Assembly (NCBI GenBank): GCA_964404605.1
Contig: CAYOKT010000036.1
Location: 1-29,777 of the forward strand
DNA from: CAYOKT01 sp964404605
GTDB taxonomy: Bacteria > Electryoneota > Electryoneia > Electryoneales > Electryoneaceae
Length of the DNA: 29,777 nucleotides
Direction: 5' to 3'
Part shown: one piece after another, positions 8,254-16,366 of the stretch
Position numbering within the stretch: position 1 is the first letter of the stretch
Layout: each line of letters opens with the position of its first letter
Program-made: the position numbers and the translations under genes
The notes under the pieces: generated by a model
What the model saw: the letters and a program-made list of their open reading frames with translations, nothing else
Databases searched by the model: none
What the model was told of the DNA's origin: nothing

Positions 8254-8281
8254 GGCGGGGCGGCCCGTCGGCCGCCCCGCC
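8254..8281 (-). terminator. Probable intrinsic terminator of the dcw operon
   Basis: GGCGGGGCGGCC (8254-8265) and GGCCGCCCCGCC (8270-8281) form a perfect 12-bp GC-only stem with a four-base loop. Read on the minus strand the stem is followed by TGTCTTTCC, a T-rich tail. It lies about 200 bases past the ftsZ stop. Confidence 0.6.
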
Positions 8282-8291
8282 CGGAGGATGC

Positions 8292-8392
8292 CGGTTGCCC
8301 GAGGACGGCAACCGCTCAGGAGGATCGATCTTGTGAAGGAGGCCGCCGCCCCACGGTTTGCCGGACGCCGGACGGGGTGCGACCGGCACCCC
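8292..8392. other. Two perfect hairpins between ftsZ and the terminator
   Basis: CGGTTGCC/GGCAACCG (8292-8299 with 8307-8314) and GGGGTGC/GCACCCC (8374-8380 with 8386-8392) are perfect 8- and 7-bp stems with 7- and 5-base loops. Neither has a T-tract. In the ftsZ transcript they would form a structured 3' untranslated region, perhaps protecting the message from exonucleases. Confidence 0.45.
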
Positions 8393-8484
8393 CACAAAGC
8401 CTGCGAACGGCATCCCGGGGCCAGCGGGAAGATGCGTTTGCTTCTGTCCCGGAGAGCCGCATCGCGCTCCCCGGAACGGCTACC

Positions 8485-10488
8485 CTACTTCCGGCCTCCA
8501 CGCTGGCGGCGGAGGAAGGCCGGGATGTCCGTGTTGTTCTGGTCGATCGGCCCGAAGGCGGAGGTGTTCAACGCCAGGTCGGGGTTGAGATCGAGGTCCT
8601 CCTCGCCGGCATCGACCCGGATGAACTCCGCGTTCTTGTGGTCCACGTTGCCGTTGCCGTTCCTGGGGCCGGAGAGGCCGTTGCCGTTCTTCGGCCCGGC
8701 ATTCCCGTTCCCGTTGTCGGCGGCGCCGACCTGAATCCGCTCGCGGATCGAGGTCATCTGTGTCTTCGGGCGCGAGCGCCCCGTGGGCTCTTCCCTCTCC
8801 CCGACGCGGATCATGCTGCGGGGCGTCTCCTGCTGGTTGAAGCCGGTGGCGATCACGGTGACGCTCACCTTCTCGCCCATGGAATCGTCGTGCACGATGC
8901 CGAAGTAGACATCGGCGTCCGCTCCGGCGCGCTTGGTCACCAGGTCCACCGCGCTCTGGACCTCGAGCATGCCCATGCTCTCGCCGCCGGTGATGTTGAT
9001 CAGCACGCCGCGGGCGCCCTCGATGCTCAGGTTGTCGAGCAGGGGGCTGGTGATCGCCGCTTCGGCGGCCTCCACCGCGCGCCGTTCGCCCTCGCCGGCG
9101 CCGACACCCATGATCGCATCGCCGGAATCGGTCATCACCGCCTTCACATCCGCGAAATCGACATTCACATAGCCGCGGGTGTTGATGATGTCGCTGATCC
9201 CCTTGGTCGCCTGGTAGAGGACTTCGTCCGCCTTCCGGAAGGCGTCCTTGAAGGAGACCTGCTCATCGATGATGGCCAGCAGCTTGTCGTTCGGGATGAC
9301 GATCAGGGTGTCCACCGCCTGTTTCATCTCCTCGATCCCCTGCTGGCAGCGCATCTTCCGCTTGTTCCCCTCGAAGCCGAAGGGGCGGGTGACGATGCCG
9401 ACGGTGAGGATGCCGCGCTCCCGCGCGAGGGCGGAGATGATCGGCGCGGACCCGGTTCCGGTGCCGCCGCCCATGCCGCAGGTGACGAACACCATGTCGG
9501 TGTCATCCATCAGGTCGCGCAGGCTGTTGATGTCCTCCTCGGCGCTCCGCCGGCCGATCTCCGGGTCGCCGCCCGCGCCGAGCCCCTTGGTCAGGTCATG
9601 GCCGATCTGCACCTTGCGCGGGGCGAGCGAGGCGTCGAGCGCCTGCATGTCGGTGTTGACCGCGATAAAGTCCACACCCTCAAGGTTGCTGATGATCATG
9701 TTGTCCACGGCGTTGGAACCGGCGCCGCCGATGCCGATCACCTTCATTCGCGCCCTCTGCTCCTCCTGGAAGCCGAAGCGCAGGTTCTCCTTCGGTTCAA
9801 CGGGCATCTCCCCTCCTCCTTCCTCGGAATGCATCCTCTTGCCGCCGTCCCCGTCCGGTCCTCCGCCGCCCGGGGAGGCGTCCACTGTCTCTTCGGCCTC
9901 CGCCGATTCGTCGAGCGCGAAGCGGGGTCCGGTCCCGAGGATGGACGCCATGCGCTCCCGTTCAAAACTCGGCCAGTCGAGCTCACCGCCTTTCGCCGAT
10001 CCGCCCGATTCATCCTTTTCGTCGTCCGCCCGGCGGGACTCCTCCGCTTCGAGCTGCTCCCCGCCTGCCGCCTCCACCTGGAAGCCCGGCACCTCCACGG
10101 GCGGTTCCGGCTCGTCGCCCGGCGGGACGATCTTCACCTCGCGGGTGATTCCACCCGCCCCGGCCGGTTCGGCCGCCGGATCCTCTCCCGAAGCCTCCAC
10201 CGGTTCGGCCGTCACCTCCGCACTCTCCGGTTCCGGCCCGGAGGCCACCGTCGGCTCCGGCTCGGCTTCGCGGGGTTCCCCATCGGGTCCGGCGTCGTCC
10301 TGCCGGCGGCCCGCCTCGCTCTCACCGGGAATCTCGAACATGCTCCGGGGAGCCACGGGCAGGGGCTCCTCCTTGCCGATTCCGCCGGATTTCTCTTCCG
10401 ATGGGATCGGTTCCGGGCCGATGCGGCCGGAAGGGGCGAAGCCGCCTCCGCCCTCTCCCCCGGGTCTCAGAAAAAGTCCTCGAACCAT
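8485..10488 (-). CDS. ftsZ: Cell division GTPase FtsZ with a long acidic N-terminal extension
   Basis: FtsZ is the tubulin homologue that polymerises into the cytokinetic ring. The GTPase/tubulin core starts near residue 247 (MKVIGIGGAGSNAVDNM) and holds GGGTGTG (340-346), the T7-loop NVDFAD (442-447) and the following activation domain. A C-terminal linker rich in NGNG units (591-617) leads to the conserved tail DIPAFLRRQ (654-662), which binds FtsA. The frame is open from ATG 10488, which has an AGGAGG (10497-10502) eight bases upstream inside the end of ftsA, giving 667 residues. Residues 1-227 are Glu/Pro/Gly/Ala-rich and look disordered. A second candidate start, ATG 9807 (residue 228), also has a purine-rich site and would give a 440-residue protein of nearly normal length. 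Core identity is certain; which start is used, or both, is open. It is the last gene of the dcw operon. Confidence 0.95.
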   Translation of the reverse strand: MVRGLFLRPGGEGGGGFAPSGRIGPEPIPSEEKSGGIGKEEPLPVAPRSMFEIPGESEAGRRQDDAGPDGEPREAEPEPTVASGPEPESAEVTAEPVEASGEDPAAEPAGAGGITREVKIVPPGDEPEPPVEVPGFQVEAAGGEQLEAEESRRADDEKDESGGSAKGGELDWPSFERERMASILGTGPRFALDESAEAEETVDASPGGGGPDGDGGKRMHSEEGGGEMPVEPKENLRFGFQEEQRARMKVIGIGGAGSNAVDNMIISNLEGVDFIAVNTDMQALDASLAPRKVQIGHDLTKGLGAGGDPEIGRRSAEEDINSLRDLMDDTDMVFVTCGMGGGTGTGSAPIISALARERGILTVGIVTRPFGFEGNKRKMRCQQGIEEMKQAVDTLIVIPNDKLLAIIDEQVSFKDAFRKADEVLYQATKGISDIINTRGYVNVDFADVKAVMTDSGDAIMGVGAGEGERRAVEAAEAAITSPLLDNLSIEGARGVLINITGGESMGMLEVQSAVDLVTKRAGADADVYFGIVHDDSMGEKVSVTVIATGFNQQETPRSMIRVGEREEPTGRSRPKTQMTSIRERIQVGAADNGNGNAGPKNGNGLSGPRNGNGNVDHKNAEFIRVDAGEEDLDLNPDLALNTSAFGPIDQNNTDIPAFLRRQRGGRK
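9805..9825 (-). promoter_or_regulatory. Internal ribosome-binding site and alternative ftsZ start
   Basis: On the minus strand an 18-base purine run (9825-9808) containing AGGAGG seven bases before ATG 9807 precedes the FtsZ core. This start gives a conventional 440-residue FtsZ. The run also encodes Glu and Gly within the extended frame, so the match could partly be a composition effect. Confidence 0.5.
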
Positions 10489-11717
10489 TCTCGCATCCTC
10501 CTGAGTATCTTCTGAAAAACCGTTGAATCATCTCCCCGTAGAATGTCCGGGCTGTCCTCCTGGTGCAGCCCGTAGAGAACCAGTCCAACTCCGGTGGCAT
10601 AGATCGGGCTGCCGGCGGACTGCATCAGCCCGCCCAACCCGCTCGGGTAACCCACCTTCACCGGCATGTCGAAGATCTGCTCCGCCAGCTCCGGCGCACC
10701 CTCCATCTGGGAAGCGCCGCCGGTGAGCACGATTCCGCTGGTGAGCAGGTCCCACACTCCCGCCTTTCGCATCTCCGCCATGGCGAGCTCGAAGATCTCC
10801 TCCATGCGCGGCTGCACGATCTCGGCGATGACCCGCCGCGGCACGACCCTCGCCGGCCGCCCGCCGATGCCGGGAATTTCAAGCTCCTCGTCCACATCGA
10901 GGCGCGGCAGGTAGCAGTGACCATGATTCAGCTTGATCTGTTCCGCCTGGTCATAGGGTGTGCGCAGACCGAGCCCCAGGTCGCGGGTCACATTCTCGCC
11001 GCCGAGACCGATCACCGAGGTGTGCCGGATCGCCCCCTCGTGGAACACGGCGATGTCCGTCGTCCCCCCGCCGAGGTCGATCAGCCCCACTCCCAGGTCG
11101 CGCTCATCGCGGGTGAGCACGGCGTAGCTCGAGGCCAAGGGTTCGAGCACCAGGTCGCGCACGCTGATCCCGGCGCGCTTCACGCAGCGGTAGATGTTCT
11201 GAGCGCTGGCGACGGCGCCGGTGATGATGTGGACATCCGCCTCGAGGCGCACCCCGGCCATCCCGATGGGATCCTTGATCCCGGTCTGGTCGTCCACGGT
11301 GAATTCCTGGGGCAGGACATGCAGCACCTCGCGGTCCATCGGCAGGTTGACCGCCTTGGCCGCTTCGATCACGCGGTCCACGTCCTTGCGCCCGATGATG
11401 CCGGTCCTCTCGTGCGAGGAGGTGCGGGTGATGGCGATGACCCCCTTGCTGTTGATCGAGCGGATGTGATCCCCCGCGATGCCGGCATAGACGCTGTTGA
11501 CCTCGACCCCGGCCATCCGTTCGGCTTCCTCGATGCTCTTCTCGATCGCCTCGATGGTCTTGTCGATGTTGATCACCACCCCGCGCTGCATTCCCTGCGC
11601 CGCGCAGAAGCCGACACCGACAACGTTCAACCGGCCGGTGTCATCCGCCTCGGCGATGACGGTGCTCACCTTCGTCGTTCCGAGGTCGAGCCCGACGATC
11701 ATGTCTCTGGACGCCAT
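10467..11717 (-). CDS. ftsA: Cell division actin-like ATPase FtsA
   Basis: FtsA tethers FtsZ filaments to the inner membrane and recruits later division proteins. The 416 residues show the actin/Hsp70 ATPase signatures: VGLDLGTTKVS near residue 9 (phosphate 1), LIDLGGGTTDIAVF near 216 (phosphate 2) and VLTGGASQMEG near 332 (adenosine). The 1C subdomain is represented by the SVYAGIAGDHIRS region near 75-90. The C-terminus ILRRMREWFEDFF is a clear amphipathic membrane-targeting helix. AAGGA lies about eight bases before the ATG at 11717. The gene starts 18 bases after ftsQ and overlaps the distal ftsZ start by 22 bases. Length is typical. Confidence 0.96.
   Translation of the reverse strand: MASRDMIVGLDLGTTKVSTVIAEADDTGRLNVVGVGFCAAQGMQRGVVINIDKTIEAIEKSIEEAERMAGVEVNSVYAGIAGDHIRSINSKGVIAITRTSSHERTGIIGRKDVDRVIEAAKAVNLPMDREVLHVLPQEFTVDDQTGIKDPIGMAGVRLEADVHIITGAVASAQNIYRCVKRAGISVRDLVLEPLASSYAVLTRDERDLGVGLIDLGGGTTDIAVFHEGAIRHTSVIGLGGENVTRDLGLGLRTPYDQAEQIKLNHGHCYLPRLDVDEELEIPGIGGRPARVVPRRVIAEIVQPRMEEIFELAMAEMRKAGVWDLLTSGIVLTGGASQMEGAPELAEQIFDMPVKVGYPSGLGGLMQSAGSPIYATGVGLVLYGLHQEDSPDILRGDDSTVFQKILRRMREWFEDFF
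10486..10502 (-). promoter_or_regulatory. Ribosome-binding site for the distal ftsZ start, inside ftsA
   Basis: AGGAGG (10497-10502 on the minus strand) lies eight bases before ATG 10488. Both sit inside the last codons of ftsA, so ftsZ overlaps ftsA by 22 bases. This is the best Shine-Dalgarno match and spacing near the ftsA/ftsZ junction and supports translation of the extended FtsZ. Confidence 0.6.
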
Positions 11718-11735
11718 ACCCGTTCCTTTCAGGCG

Positions 11736-12803
11736 TCAAAGGTTGTTTCCGGTCAGGCGGATGTCGCCCCCCGGCCGCCCGCCCCCGCGGACGATCAGGA
11801 AATCGGGAAAGCGGAGATCGACGATCCCGCCCGCTGCCTCCCGCGGTTCACCGTTCGCGAGGAAGGCATCGAGGGCGGCCAGTTGAGCCGCGGCGGAGTG
11901 CTTGCCGGGTATCACCCGGCAGCCGCCCCGGCAGTAGATCTCCCTCAAGACACCCTCCTCGAGACGGAACTCCACGATCCACTCCTCCACCCGTGGACGC
12001 GACCGCGCCCTGCCCGCCCACAGGAGCACCTTCTTCAACTCCGGATCATCCGTCCTCCGCCCGGGCGCGAGCTCCCCCCGGTACCCGGTGACCAGGGGGA
12101 CATCCAGCGGCCAGCCGGGCACCGGCGGCGGCAGGGCCACGCCGTCCCGGTCGAGGCCGAACAACCGCCCGTCGCGGACGACGAGAACCAGTTCACGGCG
12201 GTCCTCGATGTGAACCAGCAGCGTCCCCGGAAGGCGGCGGCGGAGCAGCGCCCGGCGAATCCGCGGGTGCGCGCTCAGACGGCCGGCGAGCGCCTCCAGG
12301 TCGAGGTCGAAGATGTACGCCCCCTCGAGGCGCCCGAGGCGGGCGAGCAGGGTGTCGCGGGAAACGCTGTACCCTCCTTCGAGGCGCACCGTTCGCACCG
12401 CGAACGCCCGCCGCAGCAGGGGGCGCAGGCTCAGGCCATGCAACCGGCCGGGTGTCATGCCGGCTTCCGTTCCACCGTCGCCGTTCCCCCCGCCCGGGCT
12501 GTCCGTCTCCGGGGCTGATGGAGCCGCTTCGTCTTCCCGCGTCTCCTCCGGCCGGGCCGCGGCCGGGGGCGTATCGGGGTTCTGCTCTCCCACTATTTCC
12601 GTCCGGGCGATTTCGCTCTCCCCGGCCCGTTCCCGCCACGGGCCGCGCAGCCAGGCCGGCCTGTGGACAAGGGTCAGGACGGCGAACGCGAGGAAGAGCG
12701 CGAGGAGGATCTTGCGTCCGACCTTCCGGGCGCGTCTCCGGCCCGCCAGGCGACTGTGCGCTCCGGTCCTCGGTTTCGGGGGCCGTTTCTTCCGCCGCGC
12801 CAT
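11736..12803 (-). CDS. ftsQ: Cell division protein FtsQ with long acidic linker
   Basis: FtsQ is a bitopic protein that links early and late divisome proteins through FtsL and FtsB. From ATG 12803 (355 residues) there is a strongly basic cytoplasmic tail (1-30), one transmembrane helix (about 31-46), a linker (47-130) rich in Glu, Pro, Ala and Gly, then a POTRA domain (about 134-202: VRTVRLEGGYSVSRDTLLAR...LLVHIEDRRELV) and the FtsQ-type beta domain. In most FtsQ proteins the POTRA follows the membrane almost directly, so the roughly 85-residue linker is unusual. An alternative ATG at 12824 would add seven residues and overlap murB. No ddl separates it from murB. Confidence 0.85.
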   Translation of the reverse strand: MARRKKRPPKPRTGAHSRLAGRRRARKVGRKILLALFLAFAVLTLVHRPAWLRGPWRERAGESEIARTEIVGEQNPDTPPAAARPEETREDEAAPSAPETDSPGGGNGDGGTEAGMTPGRLHGLSLRPLLRRAFAVRTVRLEGGYSVSRDTLLARLGRLEGAYIFDLDLEALAGRLSAHPRIRRALLRRRLPGTLLVHIEDRRELVLVVRDGRLFGLDRDGVALPPPVPGWPLDVPLVTGYRGELAPGRRTDDPELKKVLLWAGRARSRPRVEEWIVEFRLEEGVLREIYCRGGCRVIPGKHSAAAQLAALDAFLANGEPREAAGGIVDLRFPDFLIVRGGGRPGGDIRLTGNNL

Positions 12804-12807
12804 GCCG

Positions 12808-13830
12808 CTACTCTTCCTGCTCATCGTCCTCAAACCGTCCAACCAGTTTGACTTCCCGCTGCAGAATGATCCCGTACCGCTCTTCCATCGTCCTCTCGAC
12901 GATCTGGATCAGGCGGAAGACATCCCCCGCCTCGGCGCCGCCGAGGTTGACGATGAAACCGCCGTGTTTCTCGCTGATGCGCGCCGCCCCGACCTGCAGC
13001 CCCTTCAAACCGGCGACCTCGTTCAGCCAGCCGACGGAGACCACCGCCCGGTCCTCGAACACCTTCCCGCCGATGGGCTCCCCCTTCGCCAACACCTCTT
13101 CGATCAGTTCCCAGCCCGGCTCACCACGGGCGATCCACGCCTTGCGGAACACGCTGCCGCAGGAGGGGTACTCCAGCGGCTGACTCGCCCGGCGCCGGGC
13201 AAGGGTCTCCTCGACCCTCTCCGCCAATGTCGCGGCGTCGCCCTCATGGAAACGGAAGCGCGCCGAGGTGATCACCTTTCCCTGGAGGGCCGTCGCGCCG
13301 CGATACCCGAAACCGATTTCCCCCTGCTCCAGGCGAAAGGGGCTCCCCTCCCGGGTGAACCCGCTCACCTCGATGGTGCAGCCCTCGATCTCCTGGCCGA
13401 AGGCGCCGGCGTTCATCCTCAGCGCGCCGCCGACGCCGCCGGGGATCCCCGCCATCCTCTCCATCCCGCCGAGACCGCGGCCGGCCGCCTCATGGATCAG
13501 GGCGAGGAGTTCCGTCCCGGCCTCGACCGTCGCCTCCTCCCCCCGGAAGGACCAGCCCGAAAGCGCCCCGCCGATGTGCACTGTCACCCCCGGCCACCCC
13601 TCGTCCGAGACCAGCAGGTTGCTGCCAAAACCGAGCAGCAGCAGGGGTTCTCCCGCCCCGGCGACGATCTCCAGCACCCGGCCCACCGCCTCCACCGACC
13701 CGGGCTCCACCCAGAGCTTCGTCGGCCCGCCGATGCGGTAGCTCGTAAAGGGCGCCAGCGGCAGCCCCGCCGCCACGGTTCCCTCCGCGACCTCCTCGAG
13801 TCGCCCGGCCAGTTCGGCGGCGGCGATCAC
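12808..13830 (-). CDS. murB: UDP-N-acetylenolpyruvoylglucosamine reductase MurB
   Basis: MurB reduces UDP-GlcNAc-enolpyruvate to UDP-MurNAc using FAD and NADPH. Of 340 residues, the FAD-binding part shows TSYRIGGPT (29-37), GFGSNLLVSD (67-76) and GIPGGVGGALRMNAGAFG (128-145). The catalytic residues are Arg177 in FGYRGA, Ser226 in PSCGSVFRK and Glu326 in LQREVKLVG. Between GSVFRK and GWLNEVAGLKGL is an extra segment of about 25 residues, longer than in type II enzymes but reminiscent of type I, while the PSCGSVF motif is type II-like. The start is GTG at 13830, forming GTGA with the murC stop. Four bases separate it from ftsQ. Confidence 0.95.
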   Translation of the reverse strand: MIAAAELAGRLEEVAEGTVAAGLPLAPFTSYRIGGPTKLWVEPGSVEAVGRVLEIVAGAGEPLLLLGFGSNLLVSDEGWPGVTVHIGGALSGWSFRGEEATVEAGTELLALIHEAAGRGLGGMERMAGIPGGVGGALRMNAGAFGQEIEGCTIEVSGFTREGSPFRLEQGEIGFGYRGATALQGKVITSARFRFHEGDAATLAERVEETLARRRASQPLEYPSCGSVFRKAWIARGEPGWELIEEVLAKGEPIGGKVFEDRAVVSVGWLNEVAGLKGLQVGAARISEKHGGFIVNLGGAEAGDVFRLIQIVERTMEERYGIILQREVKLVGRFEDDEQEE

Positions 13831-15221
13831 GTCTCCTCCCTCTCCGCCAGCAGCGCGAGCAGTTCATCGGAGGTCCGCGAAATGTCTCCCGCGCCCAGGG
13901 TGATGACGACATCACCCTCCACCACCCGCTCGGCGAGGAAGGGTGCGATGTCCACCCGTTCCGGCAGGTAATGCACCGCCTTGTGCCCCACCCTTTTTGC
14001 GCCCTCCGCCACCAGTTTGCCGCTCACCCCGGGGATGGGAACCTCCCGGGCGGGGTAGACATCGGTGACGACGACTTCGTCCGCGGCGAGGAGCTCCCGG
14101 GCGAACTCCTCGGCGAACGTGCGGGTGCGCGTGTAGAGATGGGGTTGAAAGACGGCGATCAGGCGGCGCTGGAACGCCTGGCGCGCGGCGGCGAGGGTCG
14201 CGCGGACCTCGGTCGGGTGATGGGCGTAATCGTCATACACCGCGACTCCCCCCACCTCTCCACGCAGCTCGAAGCGGCGGCTCACCCCGCGGAACCCGGC
14301 GAGGGCTTCGCGCACGACTTCCGGCTGCACGCCGAATTCCCGGGCCACGGCGAAGGCCGCCAGGCCGTTCCTCAGGTTGTGCTCCCCCGCCAGCGGCAGT
14401 TCGAGCGTCCCCAGGTCATCGCCGTTGCAGCGGACAGCGCAGCGGACCGTGCGCCCCAACTCCACCGCGTCGCCGCGCAGGTCCACATTGGGCCCGAGGC
14501 CGTAGGTGAGCACCGGGCGGCGGATGTCCTTCAGCAGGTCGCGCAGGTTGGGCTCGTCACCGCAGAGAATCACCAGGCCGTAGAAGGGAACGGAATTGGC
14601 GAAGTGAACGAACGCCTCGCGCAGGGAAGCGAAATCGCCGTAGGTGTCGAGATGCTCCGGTTCGAGAGAGGTGAGAACCGCCACGGTCGGTATCAGCTTG
14701 AGGAAACTGCGGTCGTACTCGTCCGCCTCGACGACCAGCAGATCCCCCCCGCCGAGCCGGGCGTTGGTACCAAGACCGCGGAGCACGCCGCCGACGATCA
14801 CCGTCGGGTCGATGCCGGCGTGGGTGAGAACATGACCGACCAGCGAGGTGGTGGTGGTCTTGCCGTGCGTGCCGGCGATGGCGACGCCGATCTCCTTCAG
14901 GCGCATCAGCTCCGCGAGCATCTCGGCGCGGCGGATGACCGGGATGCCGTGGTGGAGCGCCATGGTCACCTCCGGGTTCTCCCCGGGGTTCACGGCGCTG
15001 CTGTAGACGACGACATCCGCGCCGGCGACGTTTTTCGCGTCGTGCCCCCGGTGGATGGTCACCCCGCACTCCTGAAGATGGCGGGTGATCGCGGAGGAGG
15101 CGAGATCGCTACCGGTCACCTCGAATCCCTGCTTCGCGAGGAGCTCCGCGATGCCGCTCATCCCGATTCCGCCGATCCCGACGAAATGCAGCCGCTTCAC
15201 CTTGCGCCGGAGGAAAGTCAT
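13827..15221 (-). CDS. murC: UDP-N-acetylmuramate--L-alanine ligase MurC
   Basis: MurC adds L-alanine to UDP-MurNAc, the first step of stem-peptide synthesis, with ATP. The 464 residues carry the N-terminal Rossmann motif HFVGIGGIGMSGIAELL (12-28), the ATP loop GTHGKTTTT (117-125), VEADEYDRSF, LEPEHLDTYGD and the C-terminal YDDYAHHPTEV and FQPHLYTRT motifs. Length and domain order are normal. The ATG at 15221 overlaps the ftsW stop by four bases (ATGA); the same frame is open upstream, but that part is the antiphase shadow of ftsW. murG, which normally lies between ftsW and murC, is not there. Confidence 0.96.
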   Translation of the reverse strand: MTFLRRKVKRLHFVGIGGIGMSGIAELLAKQGFEVTGSDLASSAITRHLQECGVTIHRGHDAKNVAGADVVVYSSAVNPGENPEVTMALHHGIPVIRRAEMLAELMRLKEIGVAIAGTHGKTTTTSLVGHVLTHAGIDPTVIVGGVLRGLGTNARLGGGDLLVVEADEYDRSFLKLIPTVAVLTSLEPEHLDTYGDFASLREAFVHFANSVPFYGLVILCGDEPNLRDLLKDIRRPVLTYGLGPNVDLRGDAVELGRTVRCAVRCNGDDLGTLELPLAGEHNLRNGLAAFAVAREFGVQPEVVREALAGFRGVSRRFELRGEVGGVAVYDDYAHHPTEVRATLAAARQAFQRRLIAVFQPHLYTRTRTFAEEFARELLAADEVVVTDVYPAREVPIPGVSGKLVAEGAKRVGHKAVHYLPERVDIAPFLAERVVEGDVVITLGAGDISRTSDELLALLAEREET

Positions 15222-16366
15222 CCTTCGCCCCCTTTCCGCCGGCGGGGCGATTTCGCCACCGTGTGACGGGAGACATTGAGTACGATTCCCATCGCCGCGA
15301 GGGTGAGCATCAGCGAGGTTCCACCGTAGCTGATGAACGGCAGCGGCAGCCCGGTGGTCGGAAGCAGCCCCGCCGTAATCGCCATGTTCACCAGGGCGTA
15401 CACCCCGACCGCAATCGTGATTCCGGCCGCCATCAGCCCGCCGAAGGTGTCCCGGCAGCGCACGGCGATGCGCAGGCCACGGACGATGAGCACCAGGAAG
15501 AGCACGAGCAGCGCGAGGGTGCCGGCCAGGCCCCACTCCTCGCCCACGACGCTGTAGATGAAATCGGTGTGAGCGTCCGGGAGGAAGAACAGTTTCTGCC
15601 GGCTCTCCCCGAGACCGACTCCGAACAGTCCGCCGCGGCCAAGCCCGATCCAGGACTGGAGCATCTGGTAGCTGGCGTTATTCGGGTCGGCATGGGGCGA
15701 GAGATACGCCTGGACCCGCGCCCACTTGTAGGGAGAGAGGCGCACCGCCAGCAGGCCGACTGCGAGCAACGGGCCGACCAGCGCCGCGAGATGGAGGGGC
15801 TTCGCCCCGGCGAGGAAGATCAGCAGCAACGCGATGGCGATCAGCAGCGCCGAGGTGGAAAAATCCGGCTGGAGGAAGATGAGGAGCGCCAGCAGCCCCG
15901 CCGCGCCGAGGGGAACGAGGATCCCGCTGCCGAAACGGCTCATCCGTTCGCGCCGCTGGTTGGCCCAGGCGGCGATGAAGAGAACCAGGGCGAACTTCGC
16001 CACCTCGGACGGCTGGAACCGCACCGGTCCGATCCGCAGCCAGCGCACGGCGCCGTGGCTGCTCTCCCCGAGGCCGCCGATGAAGATCATCGCCAGCAGC
16101 AGCAGCGCCGTCACTAAGGCGGGAAGCGCAAGCGGGCGCCAGATCCGGTACGGGAGAGTGGCGGTCAACCCCATGAGAAGGAGACCCACCACGGCGCGGG
16201 AGAGCTGGTTGAGGAAGAGGGCGTGCGGACTGCCGAACAACAGCATCGAGCGCTCGCTCCCGGCGGAATAGACCATCACCACGCCGAACACGGTGAGCAC
16301 GAGAACCACCGTGGCGAGGACGGTGTCCATCTTGTGCGGACGATCCTGTGTTCCCGCGCCGATCAT
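15218..16366 (-). CDS. ftsW: Septal peptidoglycan glycosyltransferase FtsW
   Basis: FtsW is the SEDS-family polymerase that makes septal glycan strands from lipid II with FtsI. The 382-residue protein has about ten hydrophobic segments beginning near residue 13. Family motifs include VVMVYSAGSE in the first helix, GAVRWLRIGPVRFQPSEVAK, the Gly-rich LQSWIGLGRGGLFGVGLG loop, LPDAHTDFIYSVVGEEWG with the likely catalytic Asp in HTDF, and the C-terminal TGLPLPFISYGGTSL. The ATG at 16366 overlaps the murD stop by four bases, which decides the start over an upstream in-frame ATG. FtsW and RodA are hard to separate by sequence, but its position in the dcw operon supports FtsW. Confidence 0.95.
   Translation of the reverse strand: MIGAGTQDRPHKMDTVLATVVLVLTVFGVVMVYSAGSERSMLLFGSPHALFLNQLSRAVVGLLLMGLTATLPYRIWRPLALPALVTALLLLAMIFIGGLGESSHGAVRWLRIGPVRFQPSEVAKFALVLFIAAWANQRRERMSRFGSGILVPLGAAGLLALLIFLQPDFSTSALLIAIALLLIFLAGAKPLHLAALVGPLLAVGLLAVRLSPYKWARVQAYLSPHADPNNASYQMLQSWIGLGRGGLFGVGLGESRQKLFFLPDAHTDFIYSVVGEEWGLAGTLALLVLFLVLIVRGLRIAVRCRDTFGGLMAAGITIAVGVYALVNMAITAGLLPTTGLPLPFISYGGTSLMLTLAAMGIVLNVSRHTVAKSPRRRKGGEG

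Larger units (their letters stand above)
7748..8484. other. Gene-free region between citrate synthase and ftsZ (convergent)
   Basis: No open frame here looks like a protein. In order it holds the citrate synthase terminator (7813-7840), an imperfect hairpin with CCTGCC/GGCAGG arms around 7940-7984, a short direct repeat (7984-8016), a 115-bp inverted-repeat element (8045-8159), the probable dcw terminator (8254-8281) and two more perfect hairpins (8292-8314, 8374-8392). The middle (about 7865-8160) has less GC than the flanks and looks like accumulated repeat sequence. Confidence 0.7.

Noticed and set aside
8377..10515. 712-codon open frame on the plus strand opposite ftsZ
   Set aside because: It is antisense to FtsZ, including its conserved core, and has no recognisable domain. 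It is expected from the base composition.
15222..15536. N-terminal extension of MurC by 105 codons
   Set aside because: It lies wholly inside ftsW in another frame and lacks similarity to MurC; the ATG at 15221 in the four-base overlap is the natural start.
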